DNA of 64,000 nt from positions 62,001 through 126,000 of the forward strand of contig WLWZ01000005.1 of the NCBI GenBank assembly GCA_012103315.1. Reading direction: 5' to 3'. The DNA is from Alphaproteobacteria bacterium (GTDB taxonomy: Bacteria > Pseudomonadota > Alphaproteobacteria > MPNO01 > UBA2964). Positions 46,363-56,082 of the stretch are shown here, piece after piece. The translations under genes and the position numbers were made by a program. The first letter of the stretch is position 1; the number at the start of each line of letters is the position of its first letter. A model generated the notes under the pieces. The model ran no database searches. It was not told where the DNA came from and saw only the letters and a list, made by a program, of their open reading frames with translations.

Positions 46363-48252
46363 ATGGCGACTCTCATTAACAGCTTCACCATGTCATCAGG
46401 CCAGCTACTTGGCATGGTGGCTCTATTGGGAATTGCACTTCTCATAGCGTCACTAGGTGCCATTGCTGCTGGCCCGAACCGTCGGTCAGAAAGTGACCTC
46501 ATCTTCGGCTGGGCAGTCGTATCTTCAGTCTTCACAGTCATCGGCACCCTTAAGGTCTTCTCCTTTACCCACATCGCGTTTGGACTAGGGGTGCTTTCAG
46601 TTCTTACCTTATTTCTTCTTTGGCGACGTCAGGAACGGATCGGTCCACAAAGTGCGTGGAAAGCTGTACTCCTTATTTTGCCAATGCTCTTTTTGGCCGC
46701 AGCGATGATTCCCTCTCAATGGGACGACCTGACGCATTGGCTGCCCAACGCCAGATATCTGTTAGAGCAAGATACCTTCCCCAATTCGGGGCTACCGAAG
46801 AGTACATCGACATTTCCTGCCTACCCATACGGTGTCGCGTTAATTACCTACCTCGCCAGCAAACTTGCGGGGCACATGGTGGATACTGCGACTGCTCTTT
46901 TTAACGTGCTGCTTGTTGCCAGCTATGGCCTCCTCGTCGCCCGAATTGCGGTGACAGTTGCCCAAAGCAGTTCACAAGCCTCCCAAACTGGACCCACGCC
47001 AGAATTGTTGAACAAGCAAAAAGCAGGTTGGGCATTTTGCGCACTAGGAATCCTCATAGCGACAGCGCTTAGCCCAACCTATGTGACACGTCTGGTTTTG
47101 AGCTCCTACGCTGATTTACCAACTACGATTGCAATCGGATTTGCCAGTGTAATGGTTTGGTTAATGCTCAATTCGCTGTCCGCTGGTGAGAGGATGTTGG
47201 CGCATTCCTATGCGTGGCAAGCGGGCCTAGCGGCAACTGCAGCAATCGCTCTAAAACAGGTCAATCTTGTCTTTTTTCTGTCATTGCTGATTGCCATTTG
47301 CGTTGTAGTACTACGCGACAGGTCTATTTCATTTCGCGATATACTCGCGCTCAGCCACAAGTTCATCGTTCTACCACTCGCTGTTTACGTCATTTGGCGG
47401 ATATATGTTTCCTATAACATTGCCGGTGGTGAACACGCCTTCCGCCCATTTGAAGGCTGGATATTCGACAAAACAGATGAAATTCTTTCCCGGATGGCAT
47501 TGATTGCATCGAAGAAAGGCGGCTACTTCGGTGTCATGACGTTGGCAACATTGCTGGCATTGCGTGTGGTCTGGCGGCCTCAAACGGCTTTTCATCGCCT
47601 AACCCTGATAACTGCTATTATGTTCCTGAGCTATAATGGCTTTTTACTTCTATCCTATCTCGGGGCCTTTACACCAGGCGAAGCCCTCCGTGCCGCTTCA
47701 TATTGGCGGTATAACACTCACCTCGGCGGTGTTTGCCTGATCTTCGCTGCTTGTGTCATCGCGCACACCTGGCAACGTTGCGAACGCTGCAAAGTCCCCA
47801 ACGCGCTAGCATCCCTAGCCGTTGTCATCGTTTTCGTAACGCCCATAGCCTTGGCAAAAAAGTTTCGTTTCGATCTAGAGCCTCGAATTGCGTATGCACG
47901 CTCAATCATTAAAAACATTCGGCCGCATTTAACGACAAATGATCGCCTATTGTTGGCGGAGTTGGATAGTGACGGTCGCTATCTAATGGTTATGAGATAT
48001 GGGCTATTTGGCTCCGCTTCTATTGCCAGTGAAATGACTGCTGGTCATAGGCCCTATGCCAAAACTTTATCGACCCGCCTTGCTAAACTAAAGGTGTCTC
48101 ATATCTGGATTTACGATGTGCTACCCCAACTTGGTTCTATTGTTGGCGTTCCAAGTGGGACAAACAGGTCTTACCTCCTCAAACGAAAGGATAGCGGCTG
48201 GGCCGTACAAGGAAGTTGGCCACATCCTCTTACGGTAGATGAAAATAAATGA
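46363..48252 (+). CDS. Multi-spanning membrane protein, GT-C-like glycosyltransferase candidate
   Basis: The roughly 629-residue protein has about eleven to thirteen predicted membrane helices and a soluble C-terminal part. After the first helices an external loop carries SQWDDLTHWLPNARYL with Asp121-Asp122, the position and type of the Asp-rich motif of GT-C enzymes that use polyprenyl-phosphate sugars. I do not recognise a named family. Translation could begin at 46282, 46363 or 46390; 46363 avoids an unlikely leader but has no good ribosome site. The next gene encodes a polyprenyl-phosphate-sugar synthase-like GT2, which supports a donor-acceptor pair modifying an envelope glycan or lipid A near the lpt genes. 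Confidence 0.68.
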   Translation: MATLINSFTMSSGQLLGMVALLGIALLIASLGAIAAGPNRRSESDLIFGWAVVSSVFTVIGTLKVFSFTHIAFGLGVLSVLTLFLLWRRQERIGPQSAWKAVLLILPMLFLAAAMIPSQWDDLTHWLPNARYLLEQDTFPNSGLPKSTSTFPAYPYGVALITYLASKLAGHMVDTATALFNVLLVASYGLLVARIAVTVAQSSSQASQTGPTPELLNKQKAGWAFCALGILIATALSPTYVTRLVLSSYADLPTTIAIGFASVMVWLMLNSLSAGERMLAHSYAWQAGLAATAAIALKQVNLVFFLSLLIAICVVVLRDRSISFRDILALSHKFIVLPLAVYVIWRIYVSYNIAGGEHAFRPFEGWIFDKTDEILSRMALIASKKGGYFGVMTLATLLALRVVWRPQTAFHRLTLITAIMFLSYNGFLLLSYLGAFTPGEALRAASYWRYNTHLGGVCLIFAACVIAHTWQRCERCKVPNALASLAVVIVFVTPIALAKKFRFDLEPRIAYARSIIKNIRPHLTTNDRLLLAELDSDGRYLMVMRYGLFGSASIASEMTAGHRPYAKTLSTRLAKLKVSHIWIYDVLPQLGSIVGVPSGTNRSYLLKRKDSGWAVQGSWPHPLTVDENK

Positions 48253-48290
48253 ATTCGGCAAAATCAAGAAAACAGGGTAAATAGACGACT

Positions 48291-49214
48291 ATGCCAGATC
48301 GTGTTGCCATACTTGTTCCCTGCCGAAATGAAGAAGCCACCGTGGCCGATGTCGTAGAAGGGTTTCGCTCAGCGATCCCTGATTGCACTGTTTACGTTTA
48401 TGACAATAACTCCACGGACCGAACCGCAGAAATAGCACGCGAGGCCGGCGCGGTCGTACGCGCCGAAACACTGCCCGGCAAAGGGAATGTCGTTCGACGA
48501 ATGTTCTCTGATATCGACGCTGACATTTACGTTATGGTGGACGGCGACGCGACATACGATGCCACGATCGCCCCCAAAATGGTCAATCTCATCAAATCTG
48601 ACAGCCTCGATATGGTTGTCGCGACCCGGCAAGACGAAGATAAAAACAGCGCCGCTTATCGTGTGGGACATCGCGCAGGAAACAAAACGCTGACCAGGTT
48701 TACTGGATGGTTATTTGGTAGTCGGTTCACAGACATCCTTTCAGGGTATCGTGCTTTTTCACGCCGTTTCGTGAAATCATTTCCTGCCTTGGCGACAGGA
48801 TTTGAAATCGAAACAGAGCTGACCATTCATGCTCTGGAAATGAAGATGCCGGTAGATGAGGTTCAAGCTGTCTATCTTGCTCGGCCGGAAGGTTCTGCAA
48901 GCAAACTCAATACCTATAGCGACGGCATCCGCATCATGACGACGATAATTTTTTTGTTTAAGGAAATACGACCATTCAAGTTTTTTGGTGCGATCTTTTT
49001 AGCGCTCTTCGTGCTCTCCCTCGCTTTCGCATACCCGCTCATCGTAACATTTATCGAAACAGGACTCGTTCCAAGGTTGCCAACGGCAATCCTGACAACC
49101 GGTATTATGCTCCTCGCGTTTATTTCATTGGCCTGTGGAACAATTCTTGATTCGGTGTGTCGTGGAAGACGTGAAGCCAAACGGATGTATTATCTCGCGC
49201 AGCCTAAGCCCTAA
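48291..49214 (+). CDS. Family 2 glycosyltransferase, polyprenyl-phosphate sugar synthase-like, with C-terminal membrane helices
   Basis: The 307-residue protein has a GT2 domain (about 1-220) with ILVPCRNEEATV, DNNSTDRTAE and the nucleotide-sugar/metal motif VDGDATYD (Asp84, Asp86), followed by the block DILSGYRAFSRRF. Two membrane helices lie at about 228-248 and 258-280. This resembles dolichyl/undecaprenyl-phosphate mannose or glucose synthases. It follows the GT-C-like gene by 38 bases and is 85 bases before lptF. The sugar is not identifiable. Its role may be to feed the preceding transferase. Confidence 0.88.
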   Translation: MPDRVAILVPCRNEEATVADVVEGFRSAIPDCTVYVYDNNSTDRTAEIAREAGAVVRAETLPGKGNVVRRMFSDIDADIYVMVDGDATYDATIAPKMVNLIKSDSLDMVVATRQDEDKNSAAYRVGHRAGNKTLTRFTGWLFGSRFTDILSGYRAFSRRFVKSFPALATGFEIETELTIHALEMKMPVDEVQAVYLARPEGSASKLNTYSDGIRIMTTIIFLFKEIRPFKFFGAIFLALFVLSLAFAYPLIVTFIETGLVPRLPTAILTTGIMLLAFISLACGTILDSVCRGRREAKRMYYLAQPKP

Positions 49215-49299
49215 CCGGGCCGTCCCTCCTCATTCTACTTTTCTGTAGATCATGCGGTTTCTTATGACAGTGAGCCAGCTACTGGATTATAGTTAAGAC

Positions 49300-50436
49300 G
49301 TGAAAAGAATAGTCCGGTACATATTTCGCCAGCTCCTCGGCGCAACAATTTTTGTTGCCGCTACGCTGACATGCGTCGTTTGGCTAACTCAGTCTTTGCG
49401 ATTTATCGAAATGATCGTAAATCGAGGACTTTCGATTCCCCTGTTTGTCTATTTCACGCTGCTATTACTTCCAACGTTTTTTGCCGTAATTCTGCCAATC
49501 GCCGTTTTTGCAGCGGTGATGTTTACCTACAACAGACTTTTGGTAGACAGCGAACTCGTCGTTCTAAGAGCCGGCGGATGCAGTCATTTCATGATTGCAC
49601 GCCCAGCAATAATTCTAGCAACTTTAGTAACGATTTTCTGCTATTCGCTGACGACATATTTCATCCCTGCATCTTATCGTGAATTTAAGGACCTTCAATT
49701 TTCTCTACGGAATTCTTTACCAACGGTGCTTCTCCAAGAGGGCGTTTTCAACCCAGTGATGAAAGGGGTTACTGTATATGTGCGGAACAAGACCAGTGCA
49801 GGCGAGTTGTCCGGTATCGTCATCCACGACGCACGTTCTCCAAAAAGTCCGATAACAATGATGGCCGAGCGCGGGGTCATCGTTTCGACCGAGAAAGGCC
49901 CGCGCGTCGTAATGGTGAATGGCAACCGGCAACAGGTTGATGCCAAAGATGGACGTCTTTCACTTCTTTATTTTGACCGATATTCGTTTGATATCGGTAC
50001 TATTACTAAGAGTCCGATTACACGCTGGCGCGAACCACGAGAACGATACCTGACAACTTTATTCAAACCGAATCCAGATGATCAATGGGTCTATAACAAA
50101 TTGATCATGGAAGGACATCATCGCCTGTCTGCGCCCTTATTTCCTTTGGCCTTCACCTTTGTCGGCATAGCCCTACTCCTCGGCGGTAACTTTAACCGCC
50201 GCGGCCAACTTTGGAGGGTACTGGTCGCAATTGCGGTTGTTCTCATCCTCGAAACCAGTCATTTGGGCGTCAAGAATATGGCCGAAAAGGCGCCACATTT
50301 TGCATTCTTAATGTATGCAATCCCCATCCTTCCAATCATCGTCAGTGCTTGGTTCTTAAGTGACATTAAGATCAAACGCGGACTAAAGTCTAAACAACCG
50401 CCTCCCGAACCTTTACCAGAAACGGGATCTCGGTAG
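49300..50436 (+). CDS. lptF: LPS export ABC transporter permease LptF
   Basis: LptF forms with LptG and LptB the inner-membrane extractor of lipopolysaccharide. The 378-residue protein has the six-helix layout: three N-terminal helices (starting RYIFRQLLGATIF), a large periplasmic beta-jellyroll region and three C-terminal helices. It starts at a GTG. Its TAG overlaps the lptG start (TAGTG). It heads the run lptF-lptG-lptD-surA-pdxA-rsmA. Confidence 0.94.
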   Translation: MKRIVRYIFRQLLGATIFVAATLTCVVWLTQSLRFIEMIVNRGLSIPLFVYFTLLLLPTFFAVILPIAVFAAVMFTYNRLLVDSELVVLRAGGCSHFMIARPAIILATLVTIFCYSLTTYFIPASYREFKDLQFSLRNSLPTVLLQEGVFNPVMKGVTVYVRNKTSAGELSGIVIHDARSPKSPITMMAERGVIVSTEKGPRVVMVNGNRQQVDAKDGRLSLLYFDRYSFDIGTITKSPITRWREPRERYLTTLFKPNPDDQWVYNKLIMEGHHRLSAPLFPLAFTFVGIALLLGGNFNRRGQLWRVLVAIAVVLILETSHLGVKNMAEKAPHFAFLMYAIPILPIIVSAWFLSDIKIKRGLKSKQPPPEPLPETGSR

Positions 50437-51530
50437 TGCGACTTCATCCAACTTTTGCGGCCTATATCAGCCGCCAGTTTTTAACCTGGTGGTTTGGTAT
50501 CCTTCTCGTTTTAGTCGGGCTCATTGCCCTATTCGATACCATCGAGATTATGCGCCGCACTGCGAGCCTGAAGAACGTGGCGGTTACCGATATAATGGCG
50601 ATGGTCCTGTTTAAACTTCCTCATCTCGCTCAAAAAGCGATTCCATTCACAGTCCTTTTTGGCGGAATGATGGCGTTTTGGCGTCTCAATCGACATCACG
50701 AACTGGTTGTCGCTCGTTCCTCTGGAGTTTCCGCTTGGGAGTTCTTAACACCGGTGATCATCGTGGCCGCATTGATCGGCGTTGTAAAAGTTACTGTTTA
50801 TAACCCGTTCGCGTCAGCAATGATGTTTCGCTACGAACAGCTGGAAGCCCGATACTTTAAGGGCGATCACAGCCTAGCGGCGATTTCCGGCAAAGGATTA
50901 TGGCTCAGGCAACCGGTACCAGGTGGAAATTACATACTCCATGCGTCAAAGATAACGCCAGCGACTATGTCATTGCGAAATGTCATTGCGTTTAAGTTTC
51001 GTGGCGCGGAAAATTTCGTATCCCGTATTGATGCCGAGAAGGCGACACTTGGCATCAAGAAATGGAACCTTGAAAATGTGAGAATTACGGCTCCCGAAAA
51101 GCCACTCACGACACTACCAACCCTGTCGTTACCAACCAATCTGACCCAAGAAAATATACAAGACAGTTTCGCAAAACCGGAAACCATGTCGTTTTGGGCA
51201 TTGCCTGGATTTATTAAAACCCTTGAAAAAGCTGGTTTTTCTGGGCTTCGACATCGACTTTATTGGCATTCACAACTCGCGGACCCCTTCCTATTATGTG
51301 CGATGGTGTTGTTTGCAGCCGGGTTCACAATGCGCCCAACTCGCCGCGGCGGCGCCACAACCATTGTTATTGTTGGTGTTGCAACCGGCGTTCTGATCTA
51401 CTTTACGACAGATGTCGCTTACGCATTAGGGCTTTCTTCTCGATTGCCTGTATTCCTCGCTGCTTGGAGCCCAGCCACAGTAGGATGCCTATTAAGTGCA
51501 GGATTGTTGTTTCATTTGGAAGACGGCTAG
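50436..51530 (+). CDS. lptG: LPS export ABC transporter permease LptG
   Basis: LptG is the second permease of the LptB2FG complex. The 364-residue protein opens with FAAYISRQFLTWWFGIL, has three helices, a periplasmic jellyroll (about 140-260) and three C-terminal helices with RRGGATTIVIVGVATGVLI. It starts at GTG (50436), overlapping the lptF stop by one base, so translation is coupled. Length is typical. Confidence 0.94.
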   Translation: MRLHPTFAAYISRQFLTWWFGILLVLVGLIALFDTIEIMRRTASLKNVAVTDIMAMVLFKLPHLAQKAIPFTVLFGGMMAFWRLNRHHELVVARSSGVSAWEFLTPVIIVAALIGVVKVTVYNPFASAMMFRYEQLEARYFKGDHSLAAISGKGLWLRQPVPGGNYILHASKITPATMSLRNVIAFKFRGAENFVSRIDAEKATLGIKKWNLENVRITAPEKPLTTLPTLSLPTNLTQENIQDSFAKPETMSFWALPGFIKTLEKAGFSGLRHRLYWHSQLADPFLLCAMVLFAAGFTMRPTRRGGATTIVIVGVATGVLIYFTTDVAYALGLSSRLPVFLAAWSPATVGCLLSAGLLFHLEDG

Positions 51531-51534
51531 ATCA

Positions 51535-53691
51535 GTGCAAAAGATTTCAACTGTATTCCTGAGTTGCATGCTGATCTTATGCAACGCGCCGTCGTCTTTC
51601 TCTCAGCCAGCTCACCAACAAACGACCACACAAAAGTCCGGCAATAAATTATTCAAAGCGGATCGTCTTAGGCATGAGCAGAAATTAGGTCTCGTTATCG
51701 CAACTGGCAGTGTTGAAATGGTCGAAGGAGAACGTGTTCTTCGGGCCGATGCAGTCACATATAATCAGAAAGAAGATATAGTAACCGCAACAGGAAACGT
51801 TGTCTTAATGGACCCGAGCGGCGACGTTGTTTTTGCCGATCATGCCGAGCTCACTGGCGATTTCAAGGATGGTATCGTCGAAAACATTCGAATTTTAATG
51901 GTCGATGAAGCCCGCATGGCCGCAGTCGGCGGACGACGGGTCGGTGGAGAACGAACGGAATTACGGAAGGCCGTATATTCTCCGTGCCGTAGTTGCGAAA
52001 ACAAATCGGGCACACCCCTCTGGCGAATTAAAGCCGTCGATGTTGTTCACAACAAAACCGAGCAAAGCATCGAATACCGTGATGCCTTCATGGAATTCTT
52101 CGGTGTTCCTGTGCTGTATACACCGTATTTTGTTCATCCCGACCCAACGGTAAAACGCAGAAGTGGTTTCCTCGCCCCACGTTATGGCTCCGAGTCCGTT
52201 CTTGGTGTCATTTTGGAAACACCGTATTATTTCAACATTGCGCCTGATAAAGACGCAACGCTCAGACCGATCATAACAACCAACGAGGGGTTAGTGCTCG
52301 CGGGAGAATATCGGCAACGGTTTGTTGATGCCGAAATTAAACTCACGGGCAGCGGAACACATGGAACCACCCAATCGGGGGATCAAGGTTTTCGTGGTCA
52401 CTTATTTTCAGACATCAGAGCAGACCTAGATCGAACCTGGCGCGCTGGAGCAGATATTCGTCTTACGTCCGACGACACGTATCTACAACGATATGATTTC
52501 ACCAGCATTGACACCCTAACAAACCACGCCTTTGTAGAAGGCTTCAGAGGTCAGAATTACGCGTCGGCCCAAAGCTATTTTTGGCGAGGGTTGCGTGGCG
52601 ATGATGATCCCGGGACAACACCCTTAATTGCCCCCGTTATAGATTTCAACGCAATAACACCTATTGGAAAAGGAGATGCGCGATGGGCGTTCGATGCGAA
52701 CCTTCTTTCGTTAACCAGGAGCGAAGGCGCAGATAGCAGACGCCTTTCACTTATTAATACCTGGGAGGTACCGCACGTCGCCCGAACAGGCGAAGTTTAC
52801 CACCTGTATGCTTCGCTGCAGACTGATGCCTATTACGCCAGTAACGTTCAGGAAATTGGTAAAGCCACAGGCGAGACATCCACGGGATTTACAGGCCGCG
52901 TTTTTCCACGCATTGGTCTTGACTGGAGGTTCCCATTTTCTCGTGCCGAAGGGTCCAGTACACAGATCATTGAACCTGTTGCAGGCATCCAGTTTGCGCC
53001 CAACGGTGGAAACCCTGGTCAAATCTCAAACGAAGATAGCCAGGATATTGAATTCGACGAAACCAACCTATTTAGCCGCAATCGATTTACGGGCCTTGAT
53101 CGGGTAGAAGGCGGCCAAAGACTCTATTACGGCATGCGGTTTGGTGTGTTTGGGGCATCGGGATATTCAGATGGTTTCATCGGACAAAGTTATCGGCTTC
53201 GGAGAGATAGTAACTTTTCATCCTCTTCAGGATTGAACGACCATTTTTCTGATATTGTTGGAAGAGTATCCGTTCAACCATCCACACCCATTAAACTCCA
53301 ATACCGTTTCAGGTTGGATAAAGATGATTTTTCTCCACGTCGGAACGAATTATCAGCAAACGTCGGCCCCTCAGCACTTAGGCTCAACGTCAGTTATAGT
53401 TTCTTTGACGAAGGATCTGGGTCAGGAGAATTTACAGACCGGGAAGAAATTACATATGGATTTAATTCAAAAATAACCCCGGCTTGGTCAGTCAACGCAT
53501 CAACGAGACGTGATCTCCAAGCTTCCAGTACACTCAATCATAACATCGGGCTCACCTATGAATGTGACTGCTTTACGATGAAACTGTCATTCACCCGTAC
53601 CTTTACGCAGGATCGAGATGTCCGTCCATCCGACACAATTTTTGTCAGATTGATTTTCAAGAATCTCGGAGAGATTCAGTCTGGGAATTGA
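51535..53691 (+). CDS. lptD: LPS assembly outer-membrane protein LptD
   Basis: LptD is the outer-membrane beta-barrel that inserts lipopolysaccharide at the cell surface. The 718-residue protein has a signal peptide (about 1-25, ending near SSFSQ), an OstA/LptA-like jellyroll (about 35-150) and a large barrel domain. Cys occur in SPCRSCENK after the jellyroll and in ECDCF near the C-terminus, a pattern able to form the inter-domain disulfides known for LptD. I place the start at the GTG at 51535, five bases after lptG, since earlier codons lie inside lptG. Confidence 0.93.
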   Translation: MQKISTVFLSCMLILCNAPSSFSQPAHQQTTTQKSGNKLFKADRLRHEQKLGLVIATGSVEMVEGERVLRADAVTYNQKEDIVTATGNVVLMDPSGDVVFADHAELTGDFKDGIVENIRILMVDEARMAAVGGRRVGGERTELRKAVYSPCRSCENKSGTPLWRIKAVDVVHNKTEQSIEYRDAFMEFFGVPVLYTPYFVHPDPTVKRRSGFLAPRYGSESVLGVILETPYYFNIAPDKDATLRPIITTNEGLVLAGEYRQRFVDAEIKLTGSGTHGTTQSGDQGFRGHLFSDIRADLDRTWRAGADIRLTSDDTYLQRYDFTSIDTLTNHAFVEGFRGQNYASAQSYFWRGLRGDDDPGTTPLIAPVIDFNAITPIGKGDARWAFDANLLSLTRSEGADSRRLSLINTWEVPHVARTGEVYHLYASLQTDAYYASNVQEIGKATGETSTGFTGRVFPRIGLDWRFPFSRAEGSSTQIIEPVAGIQFAPNGGNPGQISNEDSQDIEFDETNLFSRNRFTGLDRVEGGQRLYYGMRFGVFGASGYSDGFIGQSYRLRRDSNFSSSSGLNDHFSDIVGRVSVQPSTPIKLQYRFRLDKDDFSPRRNELSANVGPSALRLNVSYSFFDEGSGSGEFTDREEITYGFNSKITPAWSVNASTRRDLQASSTLNHNIGLTYECDCFTMKLSFTRTFTQDRDVRPSDTIFVRLIFKNLGEIQSGN

Positions 53692-53734
53692 TAGTGACTG
53701 TTCAAATAGCCCTAGCAGGTTTAAATTCCGAGAT

Positions 53735-55033
53735 ATGATAAACCCCACCGTCCAGCAGTCTAAACTAACGCGAGCCATTCCATTCGTATCACTACTTATC
53801 GGTATGTTTTTGGCTTACCCGTACGCACCTGCGACGGCCCAGGGTGTCCAAAGAATTGCCGCCATCGTGAATGACGATGTAGTTTCGATTTTTGATTTAC
53901 AAGCGAGGATGCGTGTTGTGATCGCATCTTCCGGAATTCGTCCGTCTCGTCGCATTCAACAACGGCTAAAAAATCAGGTTTTGCGGACCTTAATCGACGA
54001 AAGGCTACAGCTACAGGAAGCAAAAAAGCGGAATGTTTCAATTTCCAAACGAAACGTCCAAGCTGCTATGGCTGTCCTGGAAAAGCAAAATAACATTGAG
54101 CCTGGAAAATTTAGCAGTTTCTTGAAATCAAAGGGCTTACCTCGAAACGCCGTCTTCGCCAGAATAAGGGCTCAGATCGCCTGGTCTAAGTTAATCCGGC
54201 GCCGTCTCGTGCCCCGAATAACGATCGGCGATGAAGAAATAGCCGAAGTATTAGCCCGTCTCAAAGAACGTAAGGGCCAAACTGAGTACAGAGTTTCCGA
54301 GATATTCCTGTCCGTAGACAATGCCAACCAAGAATCCACTATCAGAAAAACCGCACAAAGATTAACCGACGAGCTCCGGGCTGGAGCACGATTTGCGGCT
54401 GTGGCTCGGCAGTTCTCTGCTGCGGCCAGTGCTTCAACTGGCGGCGACCTTGGCTGGATTCAAGAGAGTGTCTTGAATGAAAATTTAGCCGGTGTAATTC
54501 CTAAATTGAAACAAGGAACAATCGCAGGACCAGTACGGACCCTGTCTGGCTTCCAAATTTATCGCCTAGATAATAAGCGAAGAATTCTAGAACCCTCAGA
54601 AGACAAAGCTCTCGTCGATCTTCGGCGGATCAAATTACCCTTGCCCGACAAGAGTTCGAAAGAAGAAATTCGGGTACAGACAAATCTCGCCAAGCTTCTC
54701 GGTGAAACTGTCGCTGGTTGTGATGACATGGTTCCAATGGCCAAACAGGCAAACGCGACTGGCAAAGTTTTGTTAGGAAAAATGCAAGTCGGCAAATTAG
54801 GCAAATCACTCCGGAGCGTCGTGCGGGAACTCGGTATCGGCAAAGCCAGCGCCCCAGTCAGAACACCAAGTGGCATCTCTATATTCATGGTATGTGACAA
54901 ATCGATGCCCGAGTCGAACTTGCCAACACCGGAACAAATCAAGGAAAGATTGACTCAGGAGCGTCTTTCCGTGCTAATCCGGCGTTATATGCGGGACCTT
55001 CGTAGTGCCGCGGTTGTCGACCTCCGAGTTTAA
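53735..55033 (+). CDS. surA: Periplasmic chaperone / peptidyl-prolyl isomerase SurA
   Basis: SurA escorts outer-membrane proteins, including LptD, across the periplasm. The 432-residue protein has a signal peptide (cut near TAQG, about residue 36), the chaperone N-domain with IAAIVNDDVVSIFDLQAR, and a parvulin-type PPIase domain (about 185-285, with RVSEIFLS, FAAVARQFSAA and GGDLGWIQ). A second, weaker PPIase-like region follows. Its TAA overlaps the pdxA ATG by one base (TAATG). Confidence 0.92.
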   Translation: MINPTVQQSKLTRAIPFVSLLIGMFLAYPYAPATAQGVQRIAAIVNDDVVSIFDLQARMRVVIASSGIRPSRRIQQRLKNQVLRTLIDERLQLQEAKKRNVSISKRNVQAAMAVLEKQNNIEPGKFSSFLKSKGLPRNAVFARIRAQIAWSKLIRRRLVPRITIGDEEIAEVLARLKERKGQTEYRVSEIFLSVDNANQESTIRKTAQRLTDELRAGARFAAVARQFSAAASASTGGDLGWIQESVLNENLAGVIPKLKQGTIAGPVRTLSGFQIYRLDNKRRILEPSEDKALVDLRRIKLPLPDKSSKEEIRVQTNLAKLLGETVAGCDDMVPMAKQANATGKVLLGKMQVGKLGKSLRSVVRELGIGKASAPVRTPSGISIFMVCDKSMPESNLPTPEQIKERLTQERLSVLIRRYMRDLRSAAVVDLRV

Positions 55034-56082
55034 TGCCCCAAAATCGTGGTATGGATGACAGATGCCCACCCATTGCTATTACCATGGGGGATCCTGCGGG
55101 TATCGGTGGAGAAATCTCGCTCAAAGCATGGGCCACAAGCCTTCGGTCAAACAGCATTCCGTTTTTTCTGATTGACGACCCTAACCGGCTCGAGATGCTC
55201 GCCACCGACCTATCCTTAAATATACCTATCGAGACAATTACCCGACCGGACCAAGCACATGAAATTTTCTCCAATGCGCTGCCTGTATTAGAAGAAACGC
55301 TCCCCGAAATGATTATTCCAGGGACCCCTAATGCTGCTTTCGCATCAACAATAGTTCGTTCGATAGATCGTGCCTTGGAGCTCGTCCTGTCAGGCAATGC
55401 CAGCGCCATGGTCACTAATCCAATTCATAAATCGACCCTATACGACGCCGGTTTCGCCCATCCTGGCCACACAGAATATTTAGCAGCCCAAACTGAGGCA
55501 GAATGTGAACCAGTCATGATGTTGGTGTCGCCGAGCGTCCGGGTCGTACCCGTGACGATCCACCTGTCATTGCGGGATGCCATTGAGGCTTTGTCAATCG
55601 AGCGCATAATGCAGTGCGCAACTACGACAGCAGCAGCATTGCGAAATGATTTCGCGATCAATCAACCTCGGATCGCCATCGCAGGACTGAATCCCCATGC
55701 CGGTGAAGACGGTCATTTGGGCCGAGAAGAAATTGAAATCATTTCGCCAGCCATTGATCAACTTAAGAGTGCTGGCTTATATGTTGACGGACCATTCCCT
55801 TCTGATTCTCTGTTCCATGAAGCAGCGAGACGTCATTATGACGTGGTCATTTGTATGTATCATGACCAAGCGTTGATCCCGTCGAAGACCTTGGATTTTG
55901 ACAGTGGCGTCAACGTTACGTTGGGGCTACCGGTCGTGCGAACATCTCCTGACCATGGCACAGCATTTGATATAGCTGGTACCGGCAAAGCGAATCCTGG
56001 CAGTCTGATCGCTGCAATTACGATCGCGGAACAATTAGCGACAGCAAGACAAAACACCTTAAACGGCGGATCCATTGTCTGA
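55033..56082 (+). CDS. pdxA: 4-hydroxythreonine-4-phosphate dehydrogenase
   Basis: PdxA oxidises 4-phosphohydroxy-L-threonine in pyridoxal phosphate synthesis. The 349-residue protein has the N-terminal AITMGDPAGIGGEI, the metal-binding His region VTNPIHKSTLYDAGFAHPGHTE and the later YHDQALIPSKTLDF and SPDHGTAFDIAG blocks. These are the full family signature. It is embedded in the surA-pdxA-rsmA triplet known in many proteobacteria, with coupled start and stop. Confidence 0.96.
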   Translation: MPQNRGMDDRCPPIAITMGDPAGIGGEISLKAWATSLRSNSIPFFLIDDPNRLEMLATDLSLNIPIETITRPDQAHEIFSNALPVLEETLPEMIIPGTPNAAFASTIVRSIDRALELVLSGNASAMVTNPIHKSTLYDAGFAHPGHTEYLAAQTEAECEPVMMLVSPSVRVVPVTIHLSLRDAIEALSIERIMQCATTTAAALRNDFAINQPRIAIAGLNPHAGEDGHLGREEIEIISPAIDQLKSAGLYVDGPFPSDSLFHEAARRHYDVVICMYHDQALIPSKTLDFDSGVNVTLGLPVVRTSPDHGTAFDIAGTGKANPGSLIAAITIAEQLATARQNTLNGGSIV

